The notes under the pieces: model-generated
The model's input: the letters and a program-made list of their open reading frames with translations, nothing else
Told to the model about the DNA's origin: nothing
The model's database searches: none
Made by a program: the position numbers and the translations under genes
Source of the DNA: Extensimonas vulgaris
GTDB lineage: Bacteria; Pseudomonadota; Gammaproteobacteria; Burkholderiales; Burkholderiaceae_C
Assembly: GCF_003337425.1 (NCBI RefSeq)
Contig: NZ_QPJU01000001.1
Coordinates: forward strand, 124,001-188,000
Reading direction: 5' to 3'
DNA length: 64,000 nucleotides
Shown: one piece after another, positions 26,786 through 36,000 of the stretch
How the letters are laid out: each line of letters starts with the position of its first letter
How positions within the stretch are numbered: the stretch's first letter is position 1

Positions 26786-28192
26786 TCGCGCTAGAACTTT
26801 TTCACGTCCCAGCAATTCGAGCACGGCATCGACCGAAGGAGTATGGGCCACGCCCATGGTCAACACGCGCACGGGCATCGCCAGCTGGGGCATTTTGAGG
26901 CCATGGCGGGCAAGCACCTGTTTGAAGGCCGCACCGATCGCCTCCTTGTTCCACGCGCATGCAGCCAAAGCCTGGACCAAATCTTCGAGCGCAGGCTCGA
27001 TCGCCTCGATCACGTGCTGGGCCCGGTCGCTCTCGGCAGGTATGACGTCGGCATAAAACCTGAAAGCCCAATCGGCGAGCGCCACGGTGGTGTCGCAGCG
27101 GTCCTTGAAAAGTGCACAGATGCGCGGCAAGCGGCCATCGGCAAGATCGGCAGGCGCAATGCCACGTTTGGCAAGCTGCTCTGCGACGAGCTCTGCCAAG
27201 GCTTCATCGGCCATCGCCTTGAGGTGCTGGGCATTGACCCAGCGCAGTTTGGCCTCGTCGAACTGCGCGGCGCTGCGGCTCAGGTGCTCCAGGTCGAACC
27301 ACTGCAAGAATTGCTCGCGCGTAAAAATTTCATCGTCGCCATGGCTCCAGCCCAGCCGCGCAAGGTAGTTGATGATGGCATCTGGCAGGTAGCCTTCGTC
27401 GCGGTACTGGGTGACGGGCTTCGCGCCGTTGCGCTTGCTCATCTTCTCGCCACGCTCGTTGAGCACGGTGGGCAGGTGTGCGTAGATCGGGGGCTCGTGC
27501 CCCAGGGCGCGAAAGATGTTGATCTGGCGCGGCGTGTTGTTCACGTGGTCATCGCCGCGAATGACGTGCGTAATGCGCATGTCGATGTCATCGACCACCA
27601 CGCAAAAGTTGTAGGTGGGTGTGCCGTCGGGGCGTGCGACCACGAGGTCGTCGAGCTCCTCATTGCGAATCTCGATGCGCCCCTTGACCTTGTCGTCCCA
27701 CGCGACCACGCCGCTGTGCGGATTCTTGAAGCGCAGCACGGGCTGCACGCCCGGCGGGATGGGCGGCAGAACCTTGCCTGGCTCGGGGCGCCAAGTGCCG
27801 TCGTAGCGCGGCTTTTGCTTGGCCGCGAGCTGCTTTTCGCGCAGCGCGTCGAGCTCGGCCACGCTCATGTAGCAAGGATAGACATGGCCCGCGGCCTGCA
27901 GCTGGGCCAGCACTTCCTTGTAGCGCGGCATGCGCTGCATCTGGTAGTACGGCCCCTCGTCGGGGTCCATGCCGAGCCAGTGCATGCTCTCGAGGATCAC
28001 GTCCACGGCAGCCTGGGTGGAGCGCTCGAGGTCGGTGTCCTCGATGCGCAGAATGAACACTCCACCTTGCGAGCGCGCGAAGGCCCAGGGGTAAAGCGCC
28101 GAGCGGATGTTGCCCAGATGGATGAAGCCCGTCGGTGAAGGGGCAAAGCGGGTGCGCACTTGCGCGGGAGGAAGAGAATTTCGTTCAGTCAT
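26771..28192 (-). CDS. gltX: Glutamyl-tRNA synthetase
   Basis: Class I aminoacyl-tRNA synthetase of 473 residues that charges tRNA-Glu. The HIGH-type motif is in [20 protein letters not shown] (about 15-34) and the KMSKR motif is in [15 protein letters not shown]. The anticodon-binding C-terminal half (about 320-473) is complete. The spacing and IHLGN form are those of a discriminating bacterial GltX. It lies downstream of purF (36-bp gap) and upstream of the tRNA-Ala/Glu/Asp run, so its own substrate gene is close by. Confidence 0.97.
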   Translation of the reverse strand: MTERNSLPPAQVRTRFAPSPTGFIHLGNIRSALYPWAFARSQGGVFILRIEDTDLERSTQAAVDVILESMHWLGMDPDEGPYYQMQRMPRYKEVLAQLQAAGHVYPCYMSVAELDALREKQLAAKQKPRYDGTWRPEPGKVLPPIPPGVQPVLRFKNPHSGVVAWDDKVKGRIEIRNEELDDLVVARPDGTPTYNFCVVVDDIDMRITHVIRGDDHVNNTPRQINIFRALGHEPPIYAHLPTVLNERGEKMSKRNGAKPVTQYRDEGYLPDAIINYLARLGWSHGDDEIFTREQFLQWFDLEHLSRSAAQFDEAKLRWVNAQHLKAMADEALAELVAEQLAKRGIAPADLADGRLPRICALFKDRCDTTVALADWAFRFYADVIPAESDRAQHVIEAIEPALEDLVQALAACAWNKEAIGAAFKQVLARHGLKMPQLAMPVRVLTMGVAHTPSVDAVLELLGREKVLARLKNR

Positions 28193-28228
28193 TGCAAAGG
28201 GTCGCGGGGCACGATGGGTCGATACGGG

Positions 28229-29734
28229 TCAGGCTTCCTGCGCGTTGGGCAGCGCCAGGCGCGAGGCGTCGGCAGCACCGTCGTCGACCGCACAGCGCCC
28301 CTCGTTCATGCAGGCGATGGTTTCGGGTGTGACATCGCCCGTGACGTACACCCCATCGAAACAAGAGGCCTCGAACGCAGCGATCGCCGGATTCAATGCG
28401 CCAATGGCTTTTTTCATGCCGTCGACGTCTTGGTAGATGAGGGCGTCGCAGCCGATGATCTGGCGCACCTCTTCGATGGTGCGGCCATGCGCGACCAGCT
28501 CGCTGGCCGTAGGCATGTCTATGCCGTACACGTTCGGATAGCGCACGGGCGGCGCCGCGCTCGCCATATAGACCTTGCGCGCACCGGCTTCGCGCGCCAT
28601 TTGCACGATTTCTCTGGACGTGGTGCCGCGCACGATAGAGTCATCGACGAGCAGCACGTTGCGCCCCTTGAATTCACTCGCGATCGCATTGAGCTTTTGG
28701 CGCACGGATTTTTTGCGCACGCTCTGCCCTGGCATGATGAAGGTGCGCCCCACGTAACGGTTTTTGACGAAACCCTCGCGGTAAGGGATGCCAAGCAATT
28801 GCGCGAGCTGGGTCGCGCTGGGGCGGCTCGACTCGGGAATCGGGATGATGACGTCGATTTCGCTCGGCGGTACCGTGGAAACCACGCGTTTGGCCAATGC
28901 TTCACCGAGATTCAGACGCGCCTGGTAGACCGAAATGCCATCGAGCACCGAGTCGGGCCGCGCGAGATAGACGAACTCGAAAATGCAGGGGTTGAGCCGC
29001 GGTGCATCGGCGCATTGGCGCGCATGGATTTGGCCGTCGCACGTGATGAACACGGCCTCGCCCGGAGCGATGTCGCGCTCGAAGACATGCCCCGTGCCTT
29101 CGATCGCCACCGATTCGCTCGCCAGCATCGCACTGCCGTCGGCGCCGCGCCCCAGCGCGAGCGGTCGGATGCCGTGCGGATCACGAAACGCGAGCACGCC
29201 ATGCCCCGCGATCATCGCCACCACCGCATAAGCGCCGCGCACACGCCGATGCACTGCTTGCACGGCTGTGAAGACGTCTTCGGGCGTGAGCGGCACACCG
29301 CGCGTTGCGCGTTCGAGCTCGTGCGCGAGCACGTTGAGCAGCACCTCGGAGTCGCTCTCGGTGTTGATGTGCCGATGGTCGGTCAGGAACAGCTCGGCAC
29401 GCAAAGCACTGGCGTTCGTGAGATTGCCGTTGTGCACGAGCACGATGCCAAAAGGCGCATTCACGTAAAACGGCTGCGCCTCTTCTTCACTGAACGCATT
29501 GCCCGCCGTCGGATAACGCACCTGGCCCACGCCAACATTGCCCGGCAGCGCGCGCATGTTGCGCGTGCGAAACACGTCGCGCACCATACCTTTGGCTTTG
29601 TGCATGAAAAACTTGCGCCCTTGCTGGGTTGCGATGCCCGCGGCATCTTGGCCACGGTGCTGCAACAGCAGCAAGGCGTCATAAATCAGCTGATTGACGG
29701 GCTCTGTGCTGACGACGCCCACGATTCCACACAT
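28229..29734 (-). CDS. purF: Amidophosphoribosyltransferase
   Basis: First enzyme of de novo purine synthesis, making phosphoribosylamine from PRPP and glutamine. The 501 residues begin MCGIVGVVS, so Cys2 becomes the N-terminal nucleophile of the glutaminase domain after Met removal, without a propeptide. The C-terminal phosphoribosyltransferase domain carries the PRPP loop [18 protein letters not shown]. It follows cvpA on the same strand, the widely conserved cvpA-purF pair, but here a short palindromic element lies in the 191-bp gap between them. Confidence 0.98.
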   Translation of the reverse strand: MCGIVGVVSTEPVNQLIYDALLLLQHRGQDAAGIATQQGRKFFMHKAKGMVRDVFRTRNMRALPGNVGVGQVRYPTAGNAFSEEEAQPFYVNAPFGIVLVHNGNLTNASALRAELFLTDHRHINTESDSEVLLNVLAHELERATRGVPLTPEDVFTAVQAVHRRVRGAYAVVAMIAGHGVLAFRDPHGIRPLALGRGADGSAMLASESVAIEGTGHVFERDIAPGEAVFITCDGQIHARQCADAPRLNPCIFEFVYLARPDSVLDGISVYQARLNLGEALAKRVVSTVPPSEIDVIIPIPESSRPSATQLAQLLGIPYREGFVKNRYVGRTFIMPGQSVRKKSVRQKLNAIASEFKGRNVLLVDDSIVRGTTSREIVQMAREAGARKVYMASAAPPVRYPNVYGIDMPTASELVAHGRTIEEVRQIIGCDALIYQDVDGMKKAIGALNPAIAAFEASCFDGVYVTGDVTPETIACMNEGRCAVDDGAADASRLALPNAQEA

Positions 29735-29837
29735 AGTTCAGTTCCATCCTTTCATGGGCACGGCCGCAAATCGCGCTGCCATCTCCGCAGCCCAGAATCT
29801 GTCTGCGGTCTTTTCATGGGCTACCCTATAAAAAACA

Positions 29838-29916
29838 CGATTTACGCAAATCGGGCTCCGGCAAAGCGCTCGCCTCACGGGAAAACACTTTGTTGCACCC
29901 TTGTTTGCGTAAGTCC
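29838..29916. repeat. Short palindromic element, family D, copy 1
   Basis: About 79 bp with ends GATTTACGCAAA and TTTGCGTAAGTCC. It shares GGCAA, GCGCTCGCC and a matching AAAAC-to-CCTTGTTTGCG segment with 46918-46993. It lies in the cvpA-purF gap. Confidence 0.75.
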
Positions 29917-29925
29917 AAAAAACTT

Positions 29926-30417
29926 TCAAGACGGCAGTTGCCGCCCCCAATCTGACGGCAAAACGGGTTTGACCTGGCTCAACATGCTGCTGAGCAAGGG
30001 CGCGCTGTACGAGGCCCGCCACCAATGCGCTTCGTGCACGGGCGTCCATGCTGCGAGCAGCGCCAAGACCAGGAGCAACACCACCCCACGCAAGGCACCA
30101 AATGCGGCACCGAGCAGGCGATCGGCTGGGCGCAAACCCGTCGCATGCACGAGCTTTTGCATGCCCCAGGCCACGAAGCCACTGGCAAACACCGCCACGA
30201 CCAACACCAGCACGAAACCGACGGCATGGCGCACGCTGTTTGGGATTTCGGCAAAAGGCAGGAAAAGCGCGACGTCGGCAGAAAACCGCTGGGCCAGCCA
30301 GAACGCGAACACCCAGCCGAGCACCGACAGCATTTCGAACACCAGTCCGCGCAGGGTACCCAACAGCATGGAAACGAGCAGTACCGCCAGGCAAAGCCAG
30401 TCGAGCGCGGCCATCAT
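29926..30417 (-). CDS. cvpA: CvpA family membrane protein
   Basis: Inner-membrane protein of 163 residues with four predicted transmembrane helices (about 8-24, 27-45, 64-85, 104-122). CvpA-family blocks are ALDWLCLAVLLVSMLLGTLR, LRPADRLLGAAFGALRGVVL and a soluble C-terminal tail. In E. coli it is needed for colicin V production and envelope integrity, but its molecular role is unknown. It sits between the SPOR-domain gene and purF, a conserved beta- and gamma-proteobacterial order. The stop lies 9 bp from the family D repeat. Confidence 0.92.
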   Translation of the reverse strand: MMAALDWLCLAVLLVSMLLGTLRGLVFEMLSVLGWVFAFWLAQRFSADVALFLPFAEIPNSVRHAVGFVLVLVVAVFASGFVAWGMQKLVHATGLRPADRLLGAAFGALRGVVLLLVLALLAAWTPVHEAHWWRASYSAPLLSSMLSQVKPVLPSDWGRQLPS

Positions 30418-30432
30418 GCAAGCCTTTGCACA

Positions 30433-31359
30433 TTACAGACCCAGCACGGACGCCGACAGGCCGAGCCCATGGATTCGCGCCGCTGCCTTGTCGGCCTCGG
30501 CCTTGCTCGCAAACGGCCCGACGCGCACGCGCGTGCGTTTGCCATCCTTGGTGTCGAGCACCTGTGTGTAGGTCTTGAGTCCCGCGCGTTCGAGCTTGGT
30601 GCGTACCTCGCGTGCCTTGTCCGCGTCGGCAAAGGCTCCGACCTGGACGACGAAGCGCGCCGCATTGGTCTGCGTGGCCCCCGCGCCAGCGACCGAGGAA
30701 GCCCCCGCACCGCCCTCCAGCAGAGCGCGCACGCGCGCTGCTTCATCCGGCGAGGTTTTGCGCTCCGCAGGAACCACGGAGGGCGCTTTGGTTTCATGCT
30801 TGGCTGCAGGCGGTGCGAAAGCACTGGCGTCGGGTTTGTGGCTCGGGGCGGATTTGGGCTCGGCTTGCGCGCTCCCCTGCGGCCTGGAAGCAGCGGGCGC
30901 TACCGCGGCAGATTTCGGCACGGGTTTCGCAACAGGCGCTGGCACGAGCTCTTCGCCGCTGTCCAAACCTGCCTGCGCCACGGCAGAGCGCTCGGCCGAA
31001 GCAGGTTTGCCGGCCTCATTTCCCTCCTTGGCCGAGGATGCTGCTGGCACCACGGGCCCAGAAACCGAGCCGTCCAGCGGCGCAGCGGCCGGCGAAGAGG
31101 CCGGAACCACGAATGGCGCGACCTTGTTGCGGTCGGGAATTTCGATGGGGATGTTGGCTGGAACGGGGCGCGGCTGCGTGTCGAACAACAGCGGAAATCC
31201 GATCACCCCGAGCAACAGCAGCACGGCCGCGCCGATGAGACGATGGCGCGCCCGCCGACGCATGACCTCGACGCTTTCGGGCACGCCAGCGCGCGAACGC
31301 TGGGCAGGCTTGTGCTGCTGCGCGTTCTGGCCGGGCCAGCGAATCTTGAAAAATGCCAT
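30433..31359 (-). CDS. SPOR-domain protein (DedD-like)
   Basis: About 308 residues. A cytoplasmic basic segment is followed by one transmembrane helix (about 38-54, GAAVLLLLGVIGFPLLF) and a Phe-Asp-Thr-Gln-Pro-Arg-Pro-Val-Pro motif typical of DedD relatives. A long Ala/Pro/Lys low-complexity linker (about 75-225) then leads to a C-terminal SPOR domain (about 230-308, VVQVGAFADADKAREVRTKL, RVRVGPFASKAEADKAAARI). SPOR domains bind denuded glycan strands at the septum, suggesting a cell-division role. The start at 31359 gives MAFFKIRWP. The frame reaches 31386, but those residues lie next to repeat DNA. It is in the order folC-SPOR-cvpA-purF. Confidence 0.88.
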   Translation of the reverse strand: MAFFKIRWPGQNAQQHKPAQRSRAGVPESVEVMRRRARHRLIGAAVLLLLGVIGFPLLFDTQPRPVPANIPIEIPDRNKVAPFVVPASSPAAAPLDGSVSGPVVPAASSAKEGNEAGKPASAERSAVAQAGLDSGEELVPAPVAKPVPKSAAVAPAASRPQGSAQAEPKSAPSHKPDASAFAPPAAKHETKAPSVVPAERKTSPDEAARVRALLEGGAGASSVAGAGATQTNAARFVVQVGAFADADKAREVRTKLERAGLKTYTQVLDTKDGKRTRVRVGPFASKAEADKAAARIHGLGLSASVLGL

Positions 31360-31389
31360 GGATGGGAAACCGAAGGCGTGGGTCAAACA

Positions 31390-31558
31390 GGCTCAGAGGC
31401 TGAGAGTTTTTCGGCCGCGGCCGAAAGGCACACCCAAACACCACCGATCGAGGCGTAAAGCGCAGCCATAGCGCGGGCTATGGCGAGCATTTGCAACGAC
31501 GAGCGGGGGTGTTTGGGTGTGCAAGGCGGCCATGGACGAAATATTCTCAGCCTCTCAG
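31390..31558. repeat. Palindromic element, family E
   Basis: The arms CTCAGAGGCTGAGAG and CTCAGCCTCTCAG bound a segment with a second inverted pair, GCACACCCAAACACC and GGTGTTTGGGTGTGC. It fills the gap between folC and the SPOR gene and supplies the folC stop codon. Only this copy was seen in the window. Confidence 0.6.
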
Positions 31559-32889
31559 TCCACATTCGCACTGTCGGCGTGGCGCGCATGCAGCCGCGGC
31601 ACGCCGTGCACCAAGACGCCGCCCACCGTGTAAAAGGAACCAAAGACGACGATTCTATCAACCGGCTCTGCCGCCGCAGCCGCTGCCTGCAAGGCTTGCA
31701 GCGGATCGGCATGCACGCTGCTGGGCACGGGCCGCTGCCCTGCGGCGCACTGCCAGGTCTGCCACTGCTGCTGCAAGGCTGCCGCCGATGCGGCGCGCGG
31801 CGTGGGCAGATCGGTGAAGTACCAGCGATCGATCAACGGTGCCACCTTGGCGAGCATGGCCGGCAGGTCTTTGTCGGCCATCGCACCGAAGACCGCGTGC
31901 GTGCGCGGAAAGAAACCCATCGCGTCGAGATTCGCCGCCAGCGCCGCGACCGAATGCGGGTTGTGCGCCACGTCGAGCACCAGCGCGGGCTGCCCCGGCA
32001 CGACCTGGAAGCGCCCGGGTAATTCGACCAGCGCCAGGCCGTTGCGTATGGCCTGGGCCGAGACGGGCAGGCGCTCGCGCAGCGCCGTCAGCGCGGCCAA
32101 CACGCCCGCGGCATTGAGCAACTGGTTCGCGCCGCGCAGGGCCGGGAACGCAAGCCCCGTATAGCGGCGCCCGCGTCCGGCCCAGCTCCATTGCTGCTTG
32201 TCGCCGGAGAAGTTGAAGTCGCGCCCCAAAAGCCACAGGTCGGCGCCGATTTCGCGCGCATGGTCGAGCACGCTTTGCGGCGGCACGGGGTCGCTGAGCA
32301 CCGCAGGGCGGCCCATGCGTAAGATGCCGGCCTTTTCGCGCCCTATGCTTTCGCGGTCGGGCCCGAGGTATTCGGTATGGTCGAGGTCTATGCTCGTGAT
32401 GACGGCGCAGTCGGCGTCGATGATGTTGGTCGCATCGAGCCGCCCGCCCAGCCCAACCTCGAGGATCGCCACATCGAGCAGCGACTGGCTCAGCAGGCGC
32501 AGGATGGCGAGCGTGGTGAACTCGAAATACGTGAGCGGTATTTCATCGCCGTTTTGCACTCTAGCGCTCTCTACGGCTTCGAAGTGCGCTATCAAATCTG
32601 ATGCTTTCACCGTTTCGCCGTGCACGCGGCAGCGCTCCTCGAAATGCACGAGGTGCGGCGAGGTATAGACGCCCGTGCGGTAGCCGGCCTGCACAGCGAT
32701 GGCTTCGAGCAGCGCGCAGGTCGAGCCCTTGCCATTGGTGCCCGCGACGGTGATCACCGGGCAGTGAAAGCGCAAGTCCAAGCGCTGCGCCACGGTGCGC
32801 ACGCGCTCCAGGCCCAGCGCTATGGTTTTTGGATGCAATTGCTCACAGTGGCGCAGCCAGCCTTCGAGCGTTTGAGGTGGGATTCGCAT
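31555..32889 (-). CDS. folC: Bifunctional folylpolyglutamate synthase/dihydrofolate synthase
   Basis: ATP-dependent Mur-ligase-family enzyme of about 444 residues that adds glutamate to dihydropteroate and then to folates. The P-loop ITVAGTNGKGSTCALLEAIA (about 46-65), the TSPHLVHFEER region and YFEFTTLAILRLL are present, with LPGRFQVVPGQPALVLDVAHNP in the C-terminal half. The start at 32889 is the usual FolC N terminus. The last residues and the stop codon fall at the edge of the family E palindrome, so the C terminus may have been rewritten by it. A repeat copy is also embedded near residues 96-113. accD, its usual Burkholderiales neighbour, is 27 kb away. Confidence 0.95.
   Translation of the reverse strand: MRIPPQTLEGWLRHCEQLHPKTIALGLERVRTVAQRLDLRFHCPVITVAGTNGKGSTCALLEAIAVQAGYRTGVYTSPHLVHFEERCRVHGETVKASDLIAHFEAVESARVQNGDEIPLTYFEFTTLAILRLLSQSLLDVAILEVGLGGRLDATNIIDADCAVITSIDLDHTEYLGPDRESIGREKAGILRMGRPAVLSDPVPPQSVLDHAREIGADLWLLGRDFNFSGDKQQWSWAGRGRRYTGLAFPALRGANQLLNAAGVLAALTALRERLPVSAQAIRNGLALVELPGRFQVVPGQPALVLDVAHNPHSVAALAANLDAMGFFPRTHAVFGAMADKDLPAMLAKVAPLIDRWYFTDLPTPRAASAAALQQQWQTWQCAAGQRPVPSSVHADPLQALQAAAAAAEPVDRIVVFGSFYTVGGVLVHGVPRLHARHADSANVD
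32551..32604. repeat. Interspersed repeat, copy 6 (inside folC)
   Basis: Read on the minus strand it contains TTTGATAGCGCACTTCG and GAGAGCGCTAGAGTGCAAAA. It is translated within FolC as a short surface-like insert before the conserved PLTYFEF segment. Confidence 0.65.
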
Positions 32890-32922
32890 AGCCGGGGATT
32901 GTCGCCCAGCCCCGCATGACGC

Positions 32923-33321
32923 ATGATGCACAAAATGCAAAACCCGCACGACATTCACATCACCGTTTATGGCATTCCCGCCTGTACCAGCGTCAAAAAA
33001 GCACGCGCCTGGCTCGACGAACACGGTTTGCCCTACCGCTTTCATGACTTCAAAAAACAGGGCGTCCCGCCCGAGCGGCTGGATGCCTGGCTGCACGCCG
33101 TGGGCTGGGAGAAGCTGCTCAACCGCCAAGGAACGACCTGGCGCAAACTCGACCCTGCCGTCCAAGCCAGCGTGCACGACATGGCGAGCGCGCGTGCGTT
33201 GATGCTCGCACAGCCGAGCATCATCAAACGCCCCGTGATCGAATGGCAACAAAATGACCAGATGCATATCAGCGTAGGCTTCGTGCCCGAGCTGTGGCAA
33301 CAGTGGCACGAGCCGAGCTGA
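32923..33321 (+). CDS. ArsC/Spx-family reductase-like protein (YffB type)
   Basis: Thioredoxin-fold protein of up to 132 residues. The N-terminal ITVYGIPACTSVKKARAWL has a single Cys (CTSVKKA) as in YffB/Spx relatives. RFHDFKKQGVPPERLDAWL and LAQPSIIKRPVIEW are the conserved Arg/Pro-containing blocks that bind the thiolate or glutathione region. It is not a typical arsenate reductase of an ars operon, since no arsenic genes are nearby. YffB proteins are thought to be glutathione-linked thiol reductases. The ATG at 32923 or 32935 could be used. It is divergent from folC with only 33 bp between. Confidence 0.85.
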   Translation: MMHKMQNPHDIHITVYGIPACTSVKKARAWLDEHGLPYRFHDFKKQGVPPERLDAWLHAVGWEKLLNRQGTTWRKLDPAVQASVHDMASARALMLAQPSIIKRPVIEWQQNDQMHISVGFVPELWQQWHEPS

Positions 33322-33350
33322 AGCTTTCGCCAGCGCAAGCCCGCTGGATC

Positions 33351-33500
33351 TCAGTGGCCGAAGTCGAAAATGCGCTTCGGCCGGCCCCTGACCGCTGAAA
33401 TTCCCAAATCCATCGCCCCGGCGCGTTGCGCCGATCGATCGAGTGTGCGCGGCAAGGCCCACAACGGCTCGCGCACCGCATCAGCACCCATGGACGCCAT
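33351..33500 (-). CDS. Possible 49-residue protein, unknown
   Basis: A short open frame on the minus strand, starting MASMGADAVREPLWALP and ending RPKRIFDFGH. It has no homology I can name, no membrane segment and no clear ribosome-binding site. It occupies most of the otherwise empty gap between the ArsC-like gene and the siderophore receptor. Codon use looks plausible, but chance openness in GC-rich DNA is a real alternative. It could also be the tail of a decayed gene. Confidence 0.25.
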   Translation of the reverse strand: MASMGADAVREPLWALPRTLDRSAQRAGAMDLGISAVRGRPKRIFDFGH

Positions 33501-33534
33501 GGTAAGCGTTGGCCGTAAAAAAATTTATTTAATC

Positions 33535-33554
33535 AATAGGAATACTTCTCAATT
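33535..33554. promoter_or_regulatory. Possible Fur box upstream of the siderophore receptor
   Basis: AATAGGAATACTTCTCAATT resembles the Fur-site core (GAGAATnATTCTC type) but is imperfect. It lies in an AT-rich stretch just before the TonB-dependent receptor gene. Confidence 0.4.
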
Positions 33555-33665
33555 GCGTTAAGATTTCGAACATTACTTGCAATGCCTGACCCTGCTTCGC
33601 TGCGTGCTGGCGCAGCGTTTGCCGAGGACAAAACCGGCGCTTTTGACGACGAAAGGAAATTCCTC

Positions 33666-35981
33666 TTGACACCGCCCCTGCCACAACCTGCTCTGGCCCA
33701 ATCCTCACAAACACCACCGTTGCGCACAGAAGGCGTCGCCGTGCCGCCAGGAGCCTGTCGAAAATGGGCCGCTGCGGCGCATTCGCAGCCGACGATTCCA
33801 AATCCCGACAGGCTCCTAGGCGCACTGATGCTGGCTGCATCGGCATCCATGGGCGCGTGGGCGCAAGAGACGAGCGACGCCGGCAGCCCCACCCTCTCCA
33901 CCGTCACCGTGCGCGAGAATGTGCAAGTCCAGGCCAAGGACACGCTCAAGGTGGAAAAAACGCGCATCGGCAAGGGAGAGCAGGAGCTGCGCGACATCCC
34001 GCAGACCGTGACGGTGTTCACCGAAAAGCTCATGGCCGACCGCAACCAGGATGACCTGCGCGCCGTGCTGCGCAGCACGGCGGGCGTGACCTTTCAGGCT
34101 GGCGAGACGGGCGAGGAGGACGTGCGCATGCGCGGCTTTTCGCTGCTGCAGGCGGGTGACCTCTACATCGACGGCATGCGCGACGCGCCGCTGTACGAGC
34201 GCGACACTTTCAACGATGACCGCGTGGAGGTGCTCAAGGGCTCGGCCTCGATGCTATTCGGCAAGGGCTCGACCGGCGGCGTGGTGAACCAGGTCAGCAA
34301 AATGCCCCTGCTGCTGGATCAAAAAGAGGTCAGCTACACCTTTGGCACGGGGCGCGAGCATCGCCTCACGGGCGACTTCAACATCCAGACCGGCAAGGAC
34401 GCGGCGCTGCGCCTCAATGCCATGGTGCACAATGAATACGACTTTGGCGCTTTCAAGAAAAAGCGCGGTATCGCGCCCACATACAGCTGGGGCATAGGCA
34501 GCACGGATGAGTTTTCGGTCGGCGCGTACTACCTCGACGTGCACGGCAGGCCGCTTTACAACCATCCGTGGTTCCTGAGCAGCAAGGGCACCATCATCCC
34601 GACGCTGCCGGCGCGCAATTACTACGGGCTGGCGAGCGACTACCTCGACACTTCGGCGCAATATGTGACCTTTTCGCACACGCACCGCTTCGAGGACGAG
34701 GGCTTCAACGCCGACGGCACGCTGCAAACGCGCCTGCGCCATGGCCGCTACGAGCGCGACCTCTGGGCCAGCGCGATCCGCTTCGCGCCGGGCACGACGC
34801 TGGCCAACCTCAACCCCGACACCGTCATCATCCGCACGCCCAAAGGCCGCGTGGGCATCAGCGAACTGACGCAGCTGCAAAGCGACTACAGCCGCAATTT
34901 TTCGTGGTTCGGCAAGAACAATGCCATCCTCGCAGGGCTGGACTATTACTACGACGATGCACGGCGCAACCAGAATTTTGCAGGCCCGGCGAGCGGCCTG
35001 AACACGACGGTAGGCACGCCCAACGACGGCGCCTGGCGGCCCGACACGCGCGGCAACCCCGTCTTCAACACCTACGCCGTGCACGACCTGGGTTTGTATA
35101 TGCAGGATACGCTGGAGCTCACGGGAGCGTTCAAGCTTGTGGCCGGGCTGCGCTACGACCACTTCTCGGCCTCGTACTACAGCCCCTCGGGCAAGATCAA
35201 CAACGAGCGCAATGACAACCTCTTCAGCCCGCGCCTGGGCCTGCTCTACCAGCCGAGCCCCGTGGCTTCGTACTACGTGTCGTATGGCACCTCGTACAAC
35301 ACCTCGGGCGACGCCTACCAATACGACATCAACCCCAACGCCAACACGGCCAAAACCGCGAATACCGGTCCCGAAAAGAGCCGCAACTTCGAAATCGGCG
35401 GCAAGTTCGACCTGTTCGAGCGGCGCGCGGCGCTGGGCGTCGCGCTGTTCTACAGCGAAAAATACAACGAGCGCAACACCGACCCCGACGTCGCCAGCGA
35501 ACAGCAGCTGCTCTCGGGCAAGCGCCACGCCGCGGGCATGGAATTCAACCTCGCCGGGCGCATCACGCCCAAGTGGGAGATGTTCTTCAACCACACCTGG
35601 ATCCCCGACGCCAAGATCGACCAAAGCAACCAGGTGCTCGCGGCGAACGGCGGCGGTGCGCAGGTGCAGGGCGACCGGCCCGCGCTCACGCCCAGGCACA
35701 GCGGCAGCCTCTGGACGACCTACGCCCTCACGCCCGAGCTGCGCCTGGGCGGCGGCCTGAACTACCGCGGCCGGCAAAATCCCGAAGGTGCACGCAATGT
35801 CACCGCGCCCGGCTTTGCCACCCTTGACGCGATGCTCGAATACACCATCGACGAGAAGAATTCACTCAAACTCAACGTGAGCAACCTGGCCAACAAGCTC
35901 TACGCCGACACGCTGTACCGCGGTTTTTACGCCCCCGGCCCGGCGCGCGCGGCGCAGCTGACGTTCAAGAGCCGTTTCTGA
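33666..35981 (+). CDS. fiu: TonB-dependent siderophore receptor (Fiu-like)
   Basis: Outer-membrane receptor of about 771 residues, predicted to import catecholate-type ferric siderophores. A hydrophobic signal segment LGALMLAASASMGAWAQ precedes the plug domain (KTRIGKGEQELRDIPQTVTV, GFSLLQAGDLYIDGMRD, RVEVLKGSASMLFGKGSTGG). The barrel ends with RAAQLTFKSRF and the terminal Phe. A PiuC-like hydroxylase gene follows, as with Fiu/PiuA. The start is unusual. An in-frame TTG at 33666 has AAGGAAA upstream, while an ATG at 33582 has none. A 69-bp family B repeat encodes residues about 29-51, so the signal-peptide n-region is abnormally long and export efficiency is uncertain. Confidence 0.88.
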   Translation: MTPPLPQPALAQSSQTPPLRTEGVAVPPGACRKWAAAAHSQPTIPNPDRLLGALMLAASASMGAWAQETSDAGSPTLSTVTVRENVQVQAKDTLKVEKTRIGKGEQELRDIPQTVTVFTEKLMADRNQDDLRAVLRSTAGVTFQAGETGEEDVRMRGFSLLQAGDLYIDGMRDAPLYERDTFNDDRVEVLKGSASMLFGKGSTGGVVNQVSKMPLLLDQKEVSYTFGTGREHRLTGDFNIQTGKDAALRLNAMVHNEYDFGAFKKKRGIAPTYSWGIGSTDEFSVGAYYLDVHGRPLYNHPWFLSSKGTIIPTLPARNYYGLASDYLDTSAQYVTFSHTHRFEDEGFNADGTLQTRLRHGRYERDLWASAIRFAPGTTLANLNPDTVIIRTPKGRVGISELTQLQSDYSRNFSWFGKNNAILAGLDYYYDDARRNQNFAGPASGLNTTVGTPNDGAWRPDTRGNPVFNTYAVHDLGLYMQDTLELTGAFKLVAGLRYDHFSASYYSPSGKINNERNDNLFSPRLGLLYQPSPVASYYVSYGTSYNTSGDAYQYDINPNANTAKTANTGPEKSRNFEIGGKFDLFERRAALGVALFYSEKYNERNTDPDVASEQQLLSGKRHAAGMEFNLAGRITPKWEMFFNHTWIPDAKIDQSNQVLAANGGGAQVQGDRPALTPRHSGSLWTTYALTPELRLGGGLNYRGRQNPEGARNVTAPGFATLDAMLEYTIDEKNSLKLNVSNLANKLYADTLYRGFYAPGPARAAQLTFKSRF
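33749..33817. repeat. Palindromic element family B, copy 3 (shortened, inside the receptor gene)
   Basis: A 69-bp internally deleted copy with ends AGGAGCCTGTCG and CGACAGGCTCCT. It encodes [16 protein letters not shown] in the receptor, the same peptide and frame as part of the rlmD insert. Confidence 0.85.
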
Positions 35982-36000
35982 CCCGTTTTTGATCCGCACC

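Noticed and set aside
28160-30571. An 803-codon open frame antisense to purF and cvpA
   Set aside because: It runs across three intact genes on the other strand, has no family motifs and is His/Arg-rich, a typical shadow frame.
32890-33462. Upstream extension of folC by about 190 codons
   Set aside because: It overlaps the ArsC-like gene on the plus strand and lacks homology. The canonical FolC N terminus is at 32889.
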